A stretch of 64,000 bases of DNA from Sycon ciliatum (lineage: Eukaryota > Porifera > Calcarea > Leucosolenida > Sycettidae). The number at the start of each line of letters is the position of its first letter. Position 1 is the first letter of the stretch. The notes under the pieces were generated by a model. That model did no database searches, was not told the origin of the DNA, and saw only the letters and a list, made by a program, of their open reading frames with translations. Both the position numbers and the translations under genes were made by a program. The stretch spans positions 37,730,942 to 37,794,941 of the forward strand of contig NC_088644.1 in NCBI RefSeq assembly GCF_964019385.1, written 5' to 3'. This document shows, one piece after another, positions 33,612 through 48,600 of the stretch.

Positions 33612-36600
33612 GTAAGCAATTGCAAGCTGAGATCCATGCACGGCAGGACTCATTGGGCAACAATATGTAAAGTTAACCAGATTCATGGCCGCATCACCTG
33701 ACATGTTGAGAAACACATCAAGCGGCGGGGAATGTAGCATTTTCTATGTCACGACGACACTCGCATCGGTGTTATGATTCATTGGTTTCCTTTCTACAAT
33801 ATTCATACCTGTACATGTTCTACCCCCCGAATACACAACACCAAGGTTGGTTGCTACCTGCACTTCGAAGGACATACATTTTCTAGAAAACAGCCTGGGG
33901 TTTAGAGAAACACCGGCATTGCGATATTCTGAATATCGTATCACAATCAATTCAGATCTTGTGATCCGTTTAGACAAAAATATCACCAACTGAACAGCAA
34001 CAAATCCGTATCTAAACGTGAGAAATCGGAATTTCTGGAAGCACTTATTGCGGCCTGATTTCTTGAATACTTTTTCGTAAAACTCATCCACGGATTTCAG
34101 TGGCTCTTCAGTACGCTCAAGCTGCACTAATCTTCATTGCGACCAAATGGTTTCCACGAATCGGTTACTTTGGTTGCATGCTGTGGCACCTGTTGACCCA
34201 TTCCATCTGTAGGAAATGGATTTTGCCATTACTTGTAAAATACAGGTGCGATGCTTAAGATCGATGTCTGTCACAAGAGATAATCTTGTCCATACCATAA
34301 CGGTTGTGTGTACATATCTGCATACTGTTCTATTTAGATGGGACTGAAGATGAAATCTGTCAAAGCCAAGCACAACCAGATTGCCGTGCAAATGGATTCC
34401 GCGTATCGACGCATTGAAGAGGACACTGAGGTACCTAGCCTCTAACTGTTGCCGCTTTGTTCAATTTTCGGTGCTTATCAAATGGGTAGAATACTGCAAC
34501 AACTGACCCATTTAACTATGCGTCTCACAAAGGCACAAGAGAACAGAGACAACCGGCTAGGTCATTGTTGTAACGCTGCGTTTCATTCACATAGCAAAGC
34601 TAAGGCAATCCTCAGACAACTGATGATCTGTACATCATCTGGGTCCAAGCTTGCTTTGCTACCTGCCTGGTATAAACTTGGACCCAGATATATCCTGTGT
34701 TACTCTCTTGAGGGGAACAAACTTTGGGCCCAATTCCATAGCTTTCCTAGCCTCCTCTGGCACCTTGTCTCTAACGAACTACTCGTTTGAAAAAGAATAA
34801 TTATCATTTTTCACTCACAAAGCGACTGTTCAGTACATGGGGTAGTGGTCTACCAGAGCAATCACACTCACCACCGTGGTGGTTTTCCAGAAATGAGTAG
34901 AAGCAAAAAACCACACTCGTAGCCACATAATAGATAAATAGCCGAAAAACATCTAAATCCATCAAAGAACCGCCAGCAAGCGGGAGAAAAGGCCGTGAAA
35001 TCAAGTGAAACAGCATGGCCAGTGGTGAGCATGGGTGACTGGGCAGCAGGGGGGAGCGCCTGAAAAACAATGACTCCCTACATTCCTAGCCGCGACCGCT
35101 CAACCGGGCTAGAGGGAAACACGCCTTTCGGCCAAAAAACATTTCTATTTCATTAATTCCTGCCCCGCTGCCAGTCGGACCCAAGAATAGAGATAGCAAG
35201 AAATGGTATGCAATAACCGGTGTATGTCATAATCATAACATAGCCAGCAATCGCATGTCATCTCGTACATTGAAAATCAACATAATTTTGCGAATCGACC
35301 TTTTTTTCAGGATCACTTTTCAACGAGGACGAAGCAAAGTCGGCCGAACGAAGCCTAGAGGAAGAAAATCACCCTCTCCACTTCACCATCACGATACTAA
35401 CATAGATACGAGATGAAACAACTAAAAAATTCACAAGAAAACTGTACGACCATCATCGCGCTGACTTTGGTCTGACTTTGGTCTGAGAATTTCTATCACG
35501 ATCAAAAATGTACGAGGAGCACTCAAAAATCAGCCACAGACGTACCTTTATCGCTCTCTACTCCTTTTTCAAGGCACAAAAGTCGACTCTCCACTTTCAA
35601 ACCAGGAACCAGACATACCAGTGGTCCTTTTCAGCTGCTCCACGAGCGCAGGAAATGTTCACCAAGGGGCGCAGAGCAGCATCCATTCCAGAAAAATAGC
35701 TAAAATACGAGTGAGACTGCATGCCTGAGTACATGAGTACATGTATGAGTACATGCAGAAAATAGTCAATTTCAGCGTTTCTGCTCCAAACAGCAACTAG
35801 CTTCGACTAGAAACAAAGATTACACCAAAGGATCAAACAACAACCATTTTCTGCAGTTTTTTTGCAGATGGCTTCCTTGTGCTTGGCCCAGCACGCCAAA
35901 AATCACACCTCGGAGGAGTACAAAAATTACAACTCTCAGATGTCCTTGATTGCTGGCCATGAGCCACACACATAGGCATAGATTGTCAAGAAGAACAGCA
36001 GACGACTCCCATGAAACCAGGGTGGGTGGGCGGGCAACTTCAACTACCACGAGGAAAAACAAAGACCACGATGGCAGGTTCAACGGTTGCGCAGAACAAG
36101 AGCAAATGCACGAAAATATTTGTAAGTGAAAAATACGTTTTTTGCACTCTTTCGCTACGCTCAGCCGTGAAAAAACAAAACTTTTTTAACTCGGATGTTG
36201 AGCCAAAGTAATCCTGAATAAAAGGAAAGGACGACATGTTACGAGTTATGACTAACTGTCCACCAACGAACGTAACCAGATCATATACTGTCACCGAGTG
36301 CGACAAAATGGCACAAAACTGACAAGGAGTTCTGAGACTCGCACTCGCTGACTACATACGATCTGGTTACGCTGGTGGGCAGTTAGTCATAACTCATAAC
36401 ATTTCGTCCTTTCTTTTTTATCCATGATGGCGCCTCCACTGGCAATTATTTTTATGTTGAAGTTTTGAGAACGAAGCACTGTCATTGGCGTCCATGTTTT
36501 ACAGGTATACTTTGAAGCTTTTGTGGGACGGCTGAAGGATCAGCACCGGCAGAAGATTGTGCGCTTCCGCGAAGTCTTGACACTGACCCGAGAGGAGCAG

Positions 36601-39600
36601 AAAATGAAGGAAAAGGAATGGAGGAAAATGGTTGAGGTAAGACATCTGTGCTTCCTTGACATGTCAAAGGAGCAATGGAAATTCTGATCTTTTATAGGAA
36701 TGCTATAATTGTGATGTCCACTTATGAGCAGGTAACAGGTAACATTCTCCCATGCCTATGGATGGAAAGAGAGCACAAGACATGAATGATTATGTGGTTG
36801 GATGAATGCTGCATCTTCGTTATAATCACGTGATCAGCATAGTTAAATGGTCGACAATGAAATTATTGAGACATTGTAGATACCTAGCATAGTCTACACT
36901 TTGTTCTCTTCGGATTAAAAAAATAATAATTCTATGTGTTTGCAGGATCTGGTTGCAAGAAACAAGGCCTTGGCAGAGACAAAGCAGTCCCTCTTAGTAC
37001 AAATCAAGAAACTGTTTGAGCAGCTACAAGCAGAGAAGGTAAATCTTCCCGGTAGTATTGCAGGTATAGTTGACCTACCCTTGTAATGATATTTGTGCCA
37101 GACCAAGGAATATCGGGGTAGATTGATAAGATTTTACTGGCTCATGATGACGCAAGAGCTGTCTCCAAACTGGCATGGTATTTGTGGCGCTGCAGTGTAA
37201 GTAGAATGAGTTGTGTGCAGTTCATGCTGTCCTGTTCTTCTTGCTTAATGTTTCTTACCTTGCTTTCCTTTGCTTTTCTTGATATGCCACTAATTTTGTG
37301 TTTCTATGCATGTGTGTATGTGTGGGTGGGTGCTTATATGTGCGTGCGTGCATGTGCGTGCATGTCTGAATAATCTAGGAGGCTCTCCAGCAGCAAATGA
37401 CTGAACAACTGAATGCTGAAAGGCAGCTGAGAGCTGCTGGTAAGGTGTAACACTTTCACTGGCTTGAAATGGCATTCCCAAACACTGCAAACCGAACCAA
37501 TTCCTTTACGTACCACGTTTCACCCAACTCCTCTCTACGGATGAAGCTGCAAGATGCCGCCAAACTATTTCTCACTTTAAATAGAATGTTAGAACTAAAC
37601 TAGCAGCTAGGCGGTCATTTCTACAGACTTTTCCATTTGCACTCCCTTAAACGTATCACTTAATTAACAAGCAGTAGTGGGATGCGGAGACTCCAATGCA
37701 GCATCATAATTATAGAATTGAAATGGTGGCTACGGTAAATAGCAAGTGTTGTGTGGGCTGGTGTGCATTTACCACTATGTCGACAGATGCATTTTAAGCT
37801 CCGTTTTTCTTCTAAATGAACTGACAGTTATTTTGTATCCAGCTCCATTGCAGAGACAAACACCTGATGTACGCATGCAATAGTGCAATCTTACACAATG
37901 CAATTTACAGATTTCCACCACTGAGAATCCCATTGTGATCTAAGGTGTTTTATCGGTATTTGCGTAGCAACATTTCATTGGGTTTTGTTTGCTTATTCCA
38001 CCGATTGCATCATGTTTTCTGCTCAGATATTGAAAGTCTCCGCACCCAGCACAATAAGGAGGTAGCTGCCAGTGCCATTCTGCTTGAGACCAAGATCGAT
38101 GAGAAGGCAAAAGAGCATGAGACGCATCTTGCAGCTTGCGAGGCTGACTGGCAGAAAACAGCCAAGACTCACTGCAGCGGCGTCAGTGGAAAAGCTACGG
38201 ACTTGATGGCTGATCTCCATGGAGCCGTCAACACTCGTCTGGACACTCTGCAAAGCAGATTGAAGGCGGCTGAAGGAAGCATCAAGAATATCTCGTACGT
38301 AAAGAGCATGTACTGGCCTTGTTCTGACCAAATGAAAAGAGATGGAGTCAGTGGACAAACTCTGTGAGAGTTGAAAAGTTAGGAGAAAGGCTGCTGGAGC
38401 GAGTACAAGGTTGTGAATAGATCAGGGGCGTCGGACACGGTACGGTCACTTCGGCATTGACCGTACCACTTTTTGCCCCAGGTACCAGGTGAATCAATAA
38501 AATACACTGATCTAGGCTCTAAATTTCCAAAATTTCGGCTCAACCATCCCTCCCCCACGACTAAACTGTACTTCAGATGACTGACCGTGCCACACTAAAA
38601 TACCTTCCGACGCCCCTGTATATACATGTGTACGTGTTGGGTTGTGTTGTGTTGTGTTGACTCTGGAGTGGTGTGGGTGTTGTGCCATATTTTCCTCTAC
38701 AAAGGCGTGTACAACCATCTCCTAGCAGACGTGCAATGTCAAGGCAAGGTCGCGCCTCTTCTCGCTTAGTGGGTTCTGCTGATTCTGCTGAACCAGGCGA
38801 GGTAGGAAAGACGTGCCATGAATTAAACGTTTAACACGTGCAACCATTTTGCAAGGACACCACACGGCTAGAATAACAAGGAAATGACACGACTAGAGTA
38901 TGGTGCATGATCTCCCACTGGGATGCAGCTAAGATCACATGCACTGGTTTTGCTACCCCCCGCCCCTCCCTTCTCCCACCCACTCTCAGTTTGGAACAGC
39001 CTCCTTTGAGAGGGTTGCACTGCCCTTTTGAACTGATCATGTGTGCAAGAGCTGAATGTACACTCCACTATCGTGTTTTATGAATTTATTGGGTAGGCAT
39101 AAGTCATTCAGTGCTCCTAACTTTCTGTTGGTCTACATACTCAATCTGCGGACATAACTGTTTCGTCCTTTGTGGACTCGTCAGTGTAGCACAGAGGAAA
39201 TGAGGCTGAACCTGATACAGTCAGACCTCGTTTATCCGGTCCTCGTTTATCCGGATCCCTCGCCATCCGGAAGAAAATCGCTGGTTACCGATGTGCAGCA
39301 TATGTTATGCATACAACATAACCGGACCTCGCGATCCGCATACCAGGGCATGATTTTGTGTACAAACTGGTTAAAATGTGTACAAAATGCTTCGTCGTAT
39401 CCGGTTGCATGTGGCTGGCTAGCGCTTGCAGAAGCTAGTATCAAGGAGTTGTACAAGCAAATGAGATCCTTGACCTGCTGGGTGTGTGCGGACAGCACTC
39501 AGTTGCTTGTCATTTTTCTCTCTTGTTTTACATACTGGGCACGCTAGTTGTACTGCATAGGACCTGTCTACATGTATGTATGATGTCACTGCTTTTGACA

Positions 39601-42600
39601 TGCCACATGCATATACAGTATGTGTGTTCAGTTATCCGGTTACCTCGCCTATCCGGATATTTTTGTGGAAAACAGATGTGTGCGGTTAAGCGAGGTCTGA
39701 CTGTAGCAATGAAAAATATATTTTCCGAAGCCAGATTTAAACCAGGCCCGAACGTACCTTGCCAGAGTGCTCAAACTCTGCATAACGCAAACAGCAAAGG
39801 CACTACCGCACACAAGAGTGCTCAACTGCTACGAGAGCAGGAGCAAAATACTCAGTTGGTCTACGTATAAGATCAGAATATTTCGCCAGCAATTCCTGTC
39901 AGAGTAGCCATGGTGTCAATGTAACAACCCCTTCCTCTCCCCTCCCCTTTGTAGTCCTGGCCAAGTCCCTGTTCTATTCCTCATTAGTACAGCGTATGTC
40001 TAACGTCATTTCTTCTGCTTCAACGGTATCTTCAGGTCAGAGCTGACATAGGAGAGTATGAAGAGCAAGTCAGGGCAGCAGAGGCACAGCTAGCGGCCAT
40101 CCCTGCCGTGCTCCCCGCTTTGTCCTCAGAGCAGAAGGACACACTCCGCGAGACACTGAAAACGAAGGAGGATGCCCTGGACGAGAGCTCCAATGACGCG
40201 TAAGTGCTCTATGCATTCTGCATTTGATAGAAAAATCTTGTCAACATTTTGCTAGCTTTTCAGCTGTGCTGCACGATGCTGTATTTCTTCCTACAGTACA
40301 AAAGCGTCACAATGCCTAATGGAGGCTGAAGCAATCCGCTTGCTCTTGTCCGAAGCATCATCGCCAGCAACACTCAAGAAGCAGTTTTCCAGAGTGCAAC
40401 TCCAAGCACCACAGCCAGCACAATCTTCCGCTCAGGACGGCGCAGCTTTGCACTGTCTGCACGAGATGCTACAGGTGCTGCGGGCAAACTTTCCCTCAAG
40501 CTCCGAGCTCTCGGACCAGCTAACATCCTGTCAGGATCAGCTATCAAATCCAGAGACTGGTTCCTCAGGTGATGCAGCACAAGACTCGGACAAAGACAAC
40601 AAGAACAGACGGCTTCAGCTGGAATCCAGGATTGCAGCACTGCAACTAGTGAAGAATGTCGAGGATATCAAGAGCGCTGAGGACGTTGCCAATCATTTGG
40701 GTGAGTTTCTCACATATGACCATTCAGCGTGCGTCATCCATTTTTCTCCTCCAAAACTAGCGCCCATTGCTAGTTCTAGTCTTTATCGCAAAAATCTTTC
40801 TTCATGTACACTACTGCAACATATGTTGCTCTTTTGCTAGAGCCATGTGGGTTTAGCGTAGCACTCTGGGAATATTTGCTGCAGGATTGACCCTGTCCGA
40901 AGAATCACTTAGCGCCGTGCACACACAGCGCAAGGTGACTGCAGCAGCTGAAGTAGAGAGCAGCAGCGAGGAGGACAGTGGTGATGATGATGAGGACGCA
41001 GGCCGTGCTGATGTCGGTGCTTCTGATGGTGAATCTGGCGAGGAGGCTACGCCTAAAAAGAAGGAGAAAGGCAGGGTAAGCCGGTTAGCACCAGTGTACG
41101 TCTGTACGGGATGATTTCCCCACGTCAGCGCTTCTTTTCACTTTAGCTCAGTCTACAAAGCCACGTTTAGCCTACCACCCATCAGACGTCGTTAAATTTT
41201 ACTTTCATTCTCAGCCAAAGGATCGACACTCTTAAAAATTGTTTTACCGGTATACCCGGATATGTTCCATATGCATGTGTTGCCTGTGAGGCCATTCTGT
41301 GACTGGCACTCAGTCAATGACTCATATCTATGACTCATATCTATGACTCATATCTATGACTCATATCTATGACTCATATCTATGACTCATATCTATGACT
41401 CATATCTATGACTCATATCTATGACTCATATCTATGACTCATATCTATGACTCATATCTATGACTCATATCTATGACTCATATCTATGACTCATATCTAT
41501 GACTCATATCTATGACTCATATCTATGACTCATATCTATGACTCATATCTATGACTCATATCTATGACTCATATCTATGACTCATATCTATGACTCATAT
41601 CTATGACTCATATCTATGACTCATATCTATGACTCATATCTATGACTCATATCTATGACTCATATCTATGACTCATATCTATGACTCATATCTATGACTC
41701 ATATCTATGACTCATATCTATGACTCATATCTATGACTCATATCAATGACTCATATCTATGACTCATATCTATGAGATGAGAGGTTGTACACAGTGTGCT
41801 TTTAATTCTTCACAAATCAGTCATGCATGGAAATTGTGGGCACAAGTTATGCGATCGAGTTCCATGTTACAAATTTTTCCTCGGCTCACCATCTGAGTTC
41901 TTAAATCATTTATTTGGGGGGGGGGGGGTTCTGTTTTCACCCTGACGATTAACCATGCCCAAAAATTGAACAGGTTAAATGACGTATGCAACAAAGAGAC
42001 CGTATTTTAGAGTGTTTGAGTTGAGGTACCCTGAGGAGTAAAAAGGCGCAGAGCAGGTGCTGAAATACTTGTATTTTCCCCTTGTTACAGAAAACCAGCA
42101 AGGCTGAGAAACTTGTAGAGATGGCAGCGGCGGGGACCGAAGAGATCACTCGTCTGGAGAGCATTATTGCACAGAAGGATGAAGAGTTGGATAACCTGAA
42201 ACTGGAGCGGTCCAAACTTCAAGTGGTTAGTGTAATGTTCCTATGTGAACATCAAGTTAGTCCCAAACGGGCGTAGACGTGCGTGTTCGGGGAGAGGAGG
42301 TGCATGTATTTTGCCCGCAGTGCTTCTGCAAATACGTTGTGAAATGGCACAGTCTACATTGTGCTAAATTGTATAGTGGTAAAGTATTATTGAACTTCAC
42401 CTGTCTTGAACTCAGCTCATCCACATCGCCATTCCTTCCCGCACTGTCACTGATGTATGTCCTGGCATATTGGTGCATCCTGACGCTGTGCATGCTGTAC
42501 CCACAGCGCACATACATCTAATGATGGTGTCTAATAATGATAGTGATACAGACTGTAGCACAACACGACATGTGCATATCGACTTAGTCTCCAGGCCAAC

Positions 42601-45600
42601 TGTGCCCATTTTGGATAGTTTTCTCTTACGAGTATGTTTTCGTATTGCGGACTGGAGCAACAACATAGCTGCTCACGTGATTCTATGGGTATGTGCCACA
42701 AAAGTGCCAGAATTCACCGTGGCTTCTATTAATTTGATTATGCATACAGGAGCTTATGGATCTGCGCAATGAGAATGCTGCTCTCAAGTCTGATGGAGAG
42801 CGGAAGGAGGAATTGGTCCGTGCTGAGCTGGAGGAGCAAATCAAAACCAAGGAGTTGGTAAGTTTGGTTGCTGAGTTTACAGTCCTGGAGATGTCCTAGA
42901 TAGGACATCACGGAACCCAGCATGCCCAGCATACATACTATGCTGTTCCCATGGTAATCGTGACACGTGACTCAAAACTTTGTGTCGCGGCCGAGGAAGA
43001 TGAACATGTCGCACTCAAAACAAGCGCAACGAAGGCCTTTCGTCTCAAAATTTATTAGTTGTCGTTCTCCTGGCGGCTTGCCTCAAGCGAGTCGAGATTC
43101 GTATCTTGCCTCTTGCCTTCACGAATTTTATTTTCCTCATTGTGGAGTACGACGCCTGGACAAAGGAACTGGCAAGCGAATCGTTTTGGTCGCATTGAAA
43201 ATTGCAAGCGCACAAGAGGATTGGCGAAGCAATTTGTGTTCGCACTTTCAGCAGAGCAGTAGCTGCTGCTGCGATAAAGTTTTTACTTTCGCCATTGGTT
43301 TCAGGCAGCAGAAGGACCTGGCTGAAAGCGATGGCGATACGTCCATGACCACCACGTCCTGGGTTGATATCCAAGAAAGACCGTCCAAGGTCCAGTTTTA
43401 GCCAAGAGCTGTCGTATCCAAGAAATCAAAAACGCCAACAGCAAGCTTTGGCCAAATAATATCTTCCAGGTAGTGATTTACGCGCCTAGCGCCTGCTGCC
43501 TCGTCTTCCTCCTCTGCATGGCCAGGTTTGGGGCGAAATGAACGCACGGGGCGTGAAGAAACATTCCAAAGGCAAAACATTCAAATAATTAGAACCAATC
43601 GTTTCCGAAGAAGCGCCGCGTGGCTACGAGAAACCCCACATGAAATCCCCAAACGAAAACGGCCATTCGGTCGGGTGTTCGATGGCGAATCGAATATACA
43701 CTACCTCAATCCCCGCCGATGTCTGATATTCTCCGCCTATTCCTTCAAACTTGACCAATTCGGAAAGAAATCCATCGCCATTACGATCGTGCATCCTCCA
43801 CATACATTCAGAAATGCTCACGCAGCACTTCTTTTCATCGCGTGTGCGCGACCGACGCTTCCATGACAACTCTGGGACAGGTAACCAATCAGACTCATTC
43901 AGAGTGCGATGTCCTAGATAGGACATCTCCCCGACTGGTTTATGTGGGCGTGCATGCCTGGGTGTGCAGATGTGTGTGTGTGTGTGTGTGTGAATATGTG
44001 TGTGTGTGTGGGAGGGGGGGGGGGAGAGGAGTGCATGTGTAAATGGGGGGGGGTATGTCCGTGCATGTGTAAATGGGGGGGGGGGGTATGTCCGTGCATG
44101 TGTAAATGGGGGGGGGGGGGGGGTTATGTCCGTGCATGTGTACGTATATGCTATGATGATCGTTTTCTGTTTTGTCGTGTATCCACAGAGCTTGAAGGAT
44201 ATCCAGAACCAGCTAAAGCAGCTGGAGGAAGAACGTCTACAAGGTCTTCCTGTTGACACGGCCGAGGAAATCATGCGTTATCGCGACAAACTGGTCAGTT
44301 CCATTGAACCCAATGCAGATCAATTTCCATCCACAAATTGAATAGGTGTGATATACAATCCCCGGACTGCTAGCTGTTTCGACCTTGTAAGGTGTCATCC
44401 GCAGAACTCGGAGTGACTCGCTGAACCGCTGTCACAATGACGTCTAGTGACCAGCAAGCATTTTAGAACCGACTCAAAGCATCAAAGCCAGAGTGCTCTT
44501 ACTGAGATAAGCACTGTGAGCTTTGCGCCAGGTTTGATACAATCTAGTATTTGCCTGGGAGAGGTATGTACAGTGTGACAAGGAACACAAAGCTACATCT
44601 ATGTGAATAGTACACAAAACTCAATTTCAGAGATGTAACGCTGACTCTCCATAATGTGGAATGGAAGTAGGTAGCAAAGAGCCAGAAAAGGTGCTGAATC
44701 GCCCGTTTATGGCGAATATACAGTGCGTATCGGTTATAGCGTGGTCGTGTAAAAGAATATACTGCCTACTAGAATGAACCCTCATGTTTTCATAATCATA
44801 ACATCGATTTCAAGTGCACATTTATTCTTACAAGCAATTTTATCCCATAGTAGAATATATCGGTCCTAAGAATGGACTTTGTGTAGCGAAACATGCCAGA
44901 TTAGTACAAAGTGTATCGCCTGTAGTAATAACATCTGTCAAATTCCGTTCTGATGTGACTCTCGTTGCGTCGTAGTGCTGCAGATTCAACTGTTGTGGCC
45001 ATGTAACTCATTTTGCATAGCCACATGTAAGCTTATGGGACTATGACCACCCACATGGACAGAAGTACTGCGTTGCATTGAACGATGATCTTCCTGCCCC
45101 TGCGCACATGCATATGATATGCCACACTTGATTTATCGTGTGTAAGAAATATCGGAAATAAGAATAGAAAGTCGTTTTTCAAACACCCACGCTATAACCG
45201 ATACCAACTGTATACACAAAATGTGGTACTTTCACGAATTGTGATGACAGCGTAACAACGTCCTCCTCTATATCATGTATATCCTGATTGCTAGTTAATA
45301 TGCATCACTGACATATCCAACATCAACACCCCGGTATGGGTATGGAAGTATTATTATAGGCGGGCGCAAGTGACTTCCCAAACGATTGTGCAGAGTCTGC
45401 ATGTGTGACATTAAACTCACATTCTTTTTCCGGCGCTATTTTTTCCTGTGTGTGGTGCAGGCTATCTTAGAGCAGGAGATGGAGGACCAACGCAAGCAAG
45501 TGTCCAAGGAGCAGCTCAAAACCTTGAAGGAGGCGTCTAAAGTCACCGAACTGGAGACCCGAGTCAAGCAGGCTGAAAAGGCAACTGAAGAATTCCGGGT

Positions 45601-48600
45601 ACGTATCAAAGTTGATGTAACCTATGCATTGCGTTTGATACGTGGACACGTTCATGGCATTTCCCAATAGGAGACCACTTTAGTCTAGAACAGCATACTA
45701 ACACAGCGACTTTCAATGTCCTATTTCCATCCTGTTCTGTCTTTCTGAGTAGTGATGAAGTGGATACTGCATGATTTACACCCATCATTTCCTGCTATAG
45801 GATCATTGTGCTGAAATGCCATCATGCAGATGGATGGATTATTGTTGTAGTGCTTTGTGATTGGTTTCTGGGACAGTCAGCGCATTGCAGCTTCCTGTAA
45901 GTCTTCTCCCACCGCCTCAGTAGCACTATCCAGTTGTAGGTAGGGACAGCATTGAGGAACTTTCCTTTCCTCTGGTGCAGGCTTTACATGCATCCGTTGC
46001 TTCAGAAAAGGACAAGGAGCTCGGTGCATTGAAGGCAAAGCTGAAAGCGGCGAAAGAAGAGCAATCAGCATCTTCAGCAAAGATGGTCAAGGCTTTGGAG
46101 GCTAAGGTGAGCTCTAGGAGACCGGCTTGTCTTATCTACCCGTATATTTGCATGCATTGCCTGTAGAGGAGATGGAGATGCTGTATCCTTAAGATGGTGC
46201 ATTTAATGTTCTCCTCTGCAGATCAAAGAGCTGGAGAAGCGTGCTCAGGCAGCGGAGAAGACAGCAGCTGCAGGTGGACAAGCGGGCAAAGCTGGAGGCA
46301 AGGTCAGTATTGCTGTGGTACAACCCTTATGCACCTCTTGAGCTTCAAATTAGAATACCGTACTGGCAATATATGTTGCCGCGTAACGCGTAACGCAGGG
46401 GGGTGCGGCGTAACGCGCGACCAGGCTAGTGCGACAAATTTTCGTTGAGTTCGTAACGCGCGTCCGGCGGGGTGCGGCGATCTTTTCATTGCAGTTTGCA
46501 CTGCAAAAAAAAGGCTGAAAACTGTGAAAGCACGTGTGCCGCGTGGTGAAAAGTTCAAAACTGGACGCAGCAGAAAGTCCTGACACTCGAAGGCGCATCA
46601 TTCAGTGGTTGGCAATCACAATGGTTTCTTCTTTCCCGAGGTCGTTTTGCACTCTGATAGTTAAAATAAACAGTCTTCTATTGATATCGTTGTCGCCCTT
46701 TGCCGTCGGGTTTGTAACAGTTGGATAGCAACTGAATTTCTGTGCCTTCAATGTGGATGAAAAGAAAAAATGATGCGGCAAAAGCAAAAAAATGATGCGG
46801 CAATAGCAAAAAAGTGATGCGGCAATAGCAAAAAAAGGACTGCGGCAATATAGAAACCTGTGTAACGGTTCCTGTGCGACTTTGCATGTAACGCCCTGCG
46901 TGCGGCAAACATGTGCCAATGTAACGCTTCATGGCCTCACTGCGGCAACATATATTGCCAGTACGGTATATGGTGGTGGAAATGCACATGCCCTTATCAT
47001 AATTATGTTTCCCCATTGTTCAAGGGGGTAGGCAGACAGTTCATTTGCGTACTCATCCTGGTGAATTGCTTGCCTATATCCATACTGCCTGATTTTGTGA
47101 TTAGTTTATGACAGGCTTGTTGGAAACACAATGTATTCTTCTCTCAAGTTGGGATGTGTTTTTTCTTCTTCTTTTTCATTTAAAAATGTGTGACACTTGA
47201 AGTTAAAGCCTTTCGACTCTGTTGTATGTGTCCCATTTTCATTTCGATATCTGTGTGGTGAAGAGCATCTAACCGATTGGTTTGATTTGGAAAAGTCAAT
47301 ACATACAGCACACTTCCATCTGTTGTTGTCTGGTAACTCCAGGAGACGGGCAATGTAGCTGAGTTGAAGAAGCAGCTGAAAACAGCCAATGGCAAAGTAC
47401 AGGTCAGTGGAATAATAGGAAAACGAATGCATCAGTACTCGTTGGTCATTGTTGCAAAGTTTTAAGCAATCTGAACTCAATTATGACTAACTGAAGTGAT
47501 TGCCTTTGTATGGCCTGTGTTCTATCTCTTCACCACCTTTCACCAAACCTGAAGCCTGCCATGTGCTTCAGGTATTGTGTCAAAAATATGCTACGGAGCA
47601 CCGTGTGAATAGTGCCTTCTCTTCCACTACTGCAGTGTGCTTTACTGGGCTGATTCATGTGTTGTCCTTGTCTCTCACCAGGAACTTAACACCAAGGTCA
47701 AACAGCTAGGCAAGGAGCTCACCACTGCCAGCCGTGCTGGAGGCGGTGCCGGTGGTGGCGGAGGTTCAATGGAAGATGTGAGTGTTCATTTTCCCCAATG
47801 CCACCATCTACAGCTAATATCGGTGTACGTGTGTGAATGTGAAGCATAAGATTTATAGGCGGGCTGAGAATGTGTAGCAGTTACATTGTAGCTACCTCGT
47901 TATATTTCCTAACCTCTGTTCCTCCATGGGAAACAGATTACGTGTGACCAGTACCGTTGACAAACTTCCTTTGTGTATCTAGATTACGTGTGACCAGTAC
48001 CGTGGACAAACTCCTTTGTGTATCTAGATTACGTGTGACCAGTACCGTGGACAAACTTCCTTGTGTATCTAGATTACGTGTGACCAGTACCGTTGACAAA
48101 CTTCCTTGTGTATCTAGATTACGTGTGACCAGTACCGTGGACAAACTTCCTTGTGTATCTAGATTACGTGTGACCAGTACCGTTGACAACCTTCCTTTTG
48201 TATCTTACTCTGTCGCAATACTATTTTACAGAAACGAGAACTCAAGAAGAAAGAAAAAGAGAACAAAGGTAGTGTACATGTGTGTATTTATAATAATTAT
48301 GAGTATGTGTGTCTGTGTGTGTGTCTGTGTGTGTGTCTGTGGGCGGGTGTGTAACAAGCCCATGTACTGTTGTGGCGGCAAGTGAAATCCGACCTCTGAT
48401 TCTCGTGCTCGAGTGCAGCACCGATTCTAGCTGTCCTTATTTCATACTGTTACAATCTCGTGCTGGGTCTTTGCAATGTGAACGCACTGCTCCAGGGGTT
48501 GGATTTCAGTTGCTATAACTTTAGTTCAGTGTTTTGCTTGTATTTGTTTGGGGGAGGGGAGGGGGGGGGGGGCTTGTGAGTGTGTACGTACGTACGTACC

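Noticed and set aside
41316..41770. Considered as a CRISPR array
   Set aside because: The units are directly abutting 13-mers with no variable spacers, in a eukaryotic intron.
43624..44274. 216-codon minus-strand frame with an EF-hand-like stretch ([10 protein letters not shown])
   Set aside because: Half of it is the poly-C/CA repeat translated; the EF-like stretch is isolated and has no partner hand or gene context.
47938..48385. 15-residue peptide repeats on both strands
   Set aside because: Artefact of a 45-bp minisatellite whose unit is a multiple of three, within an intron.
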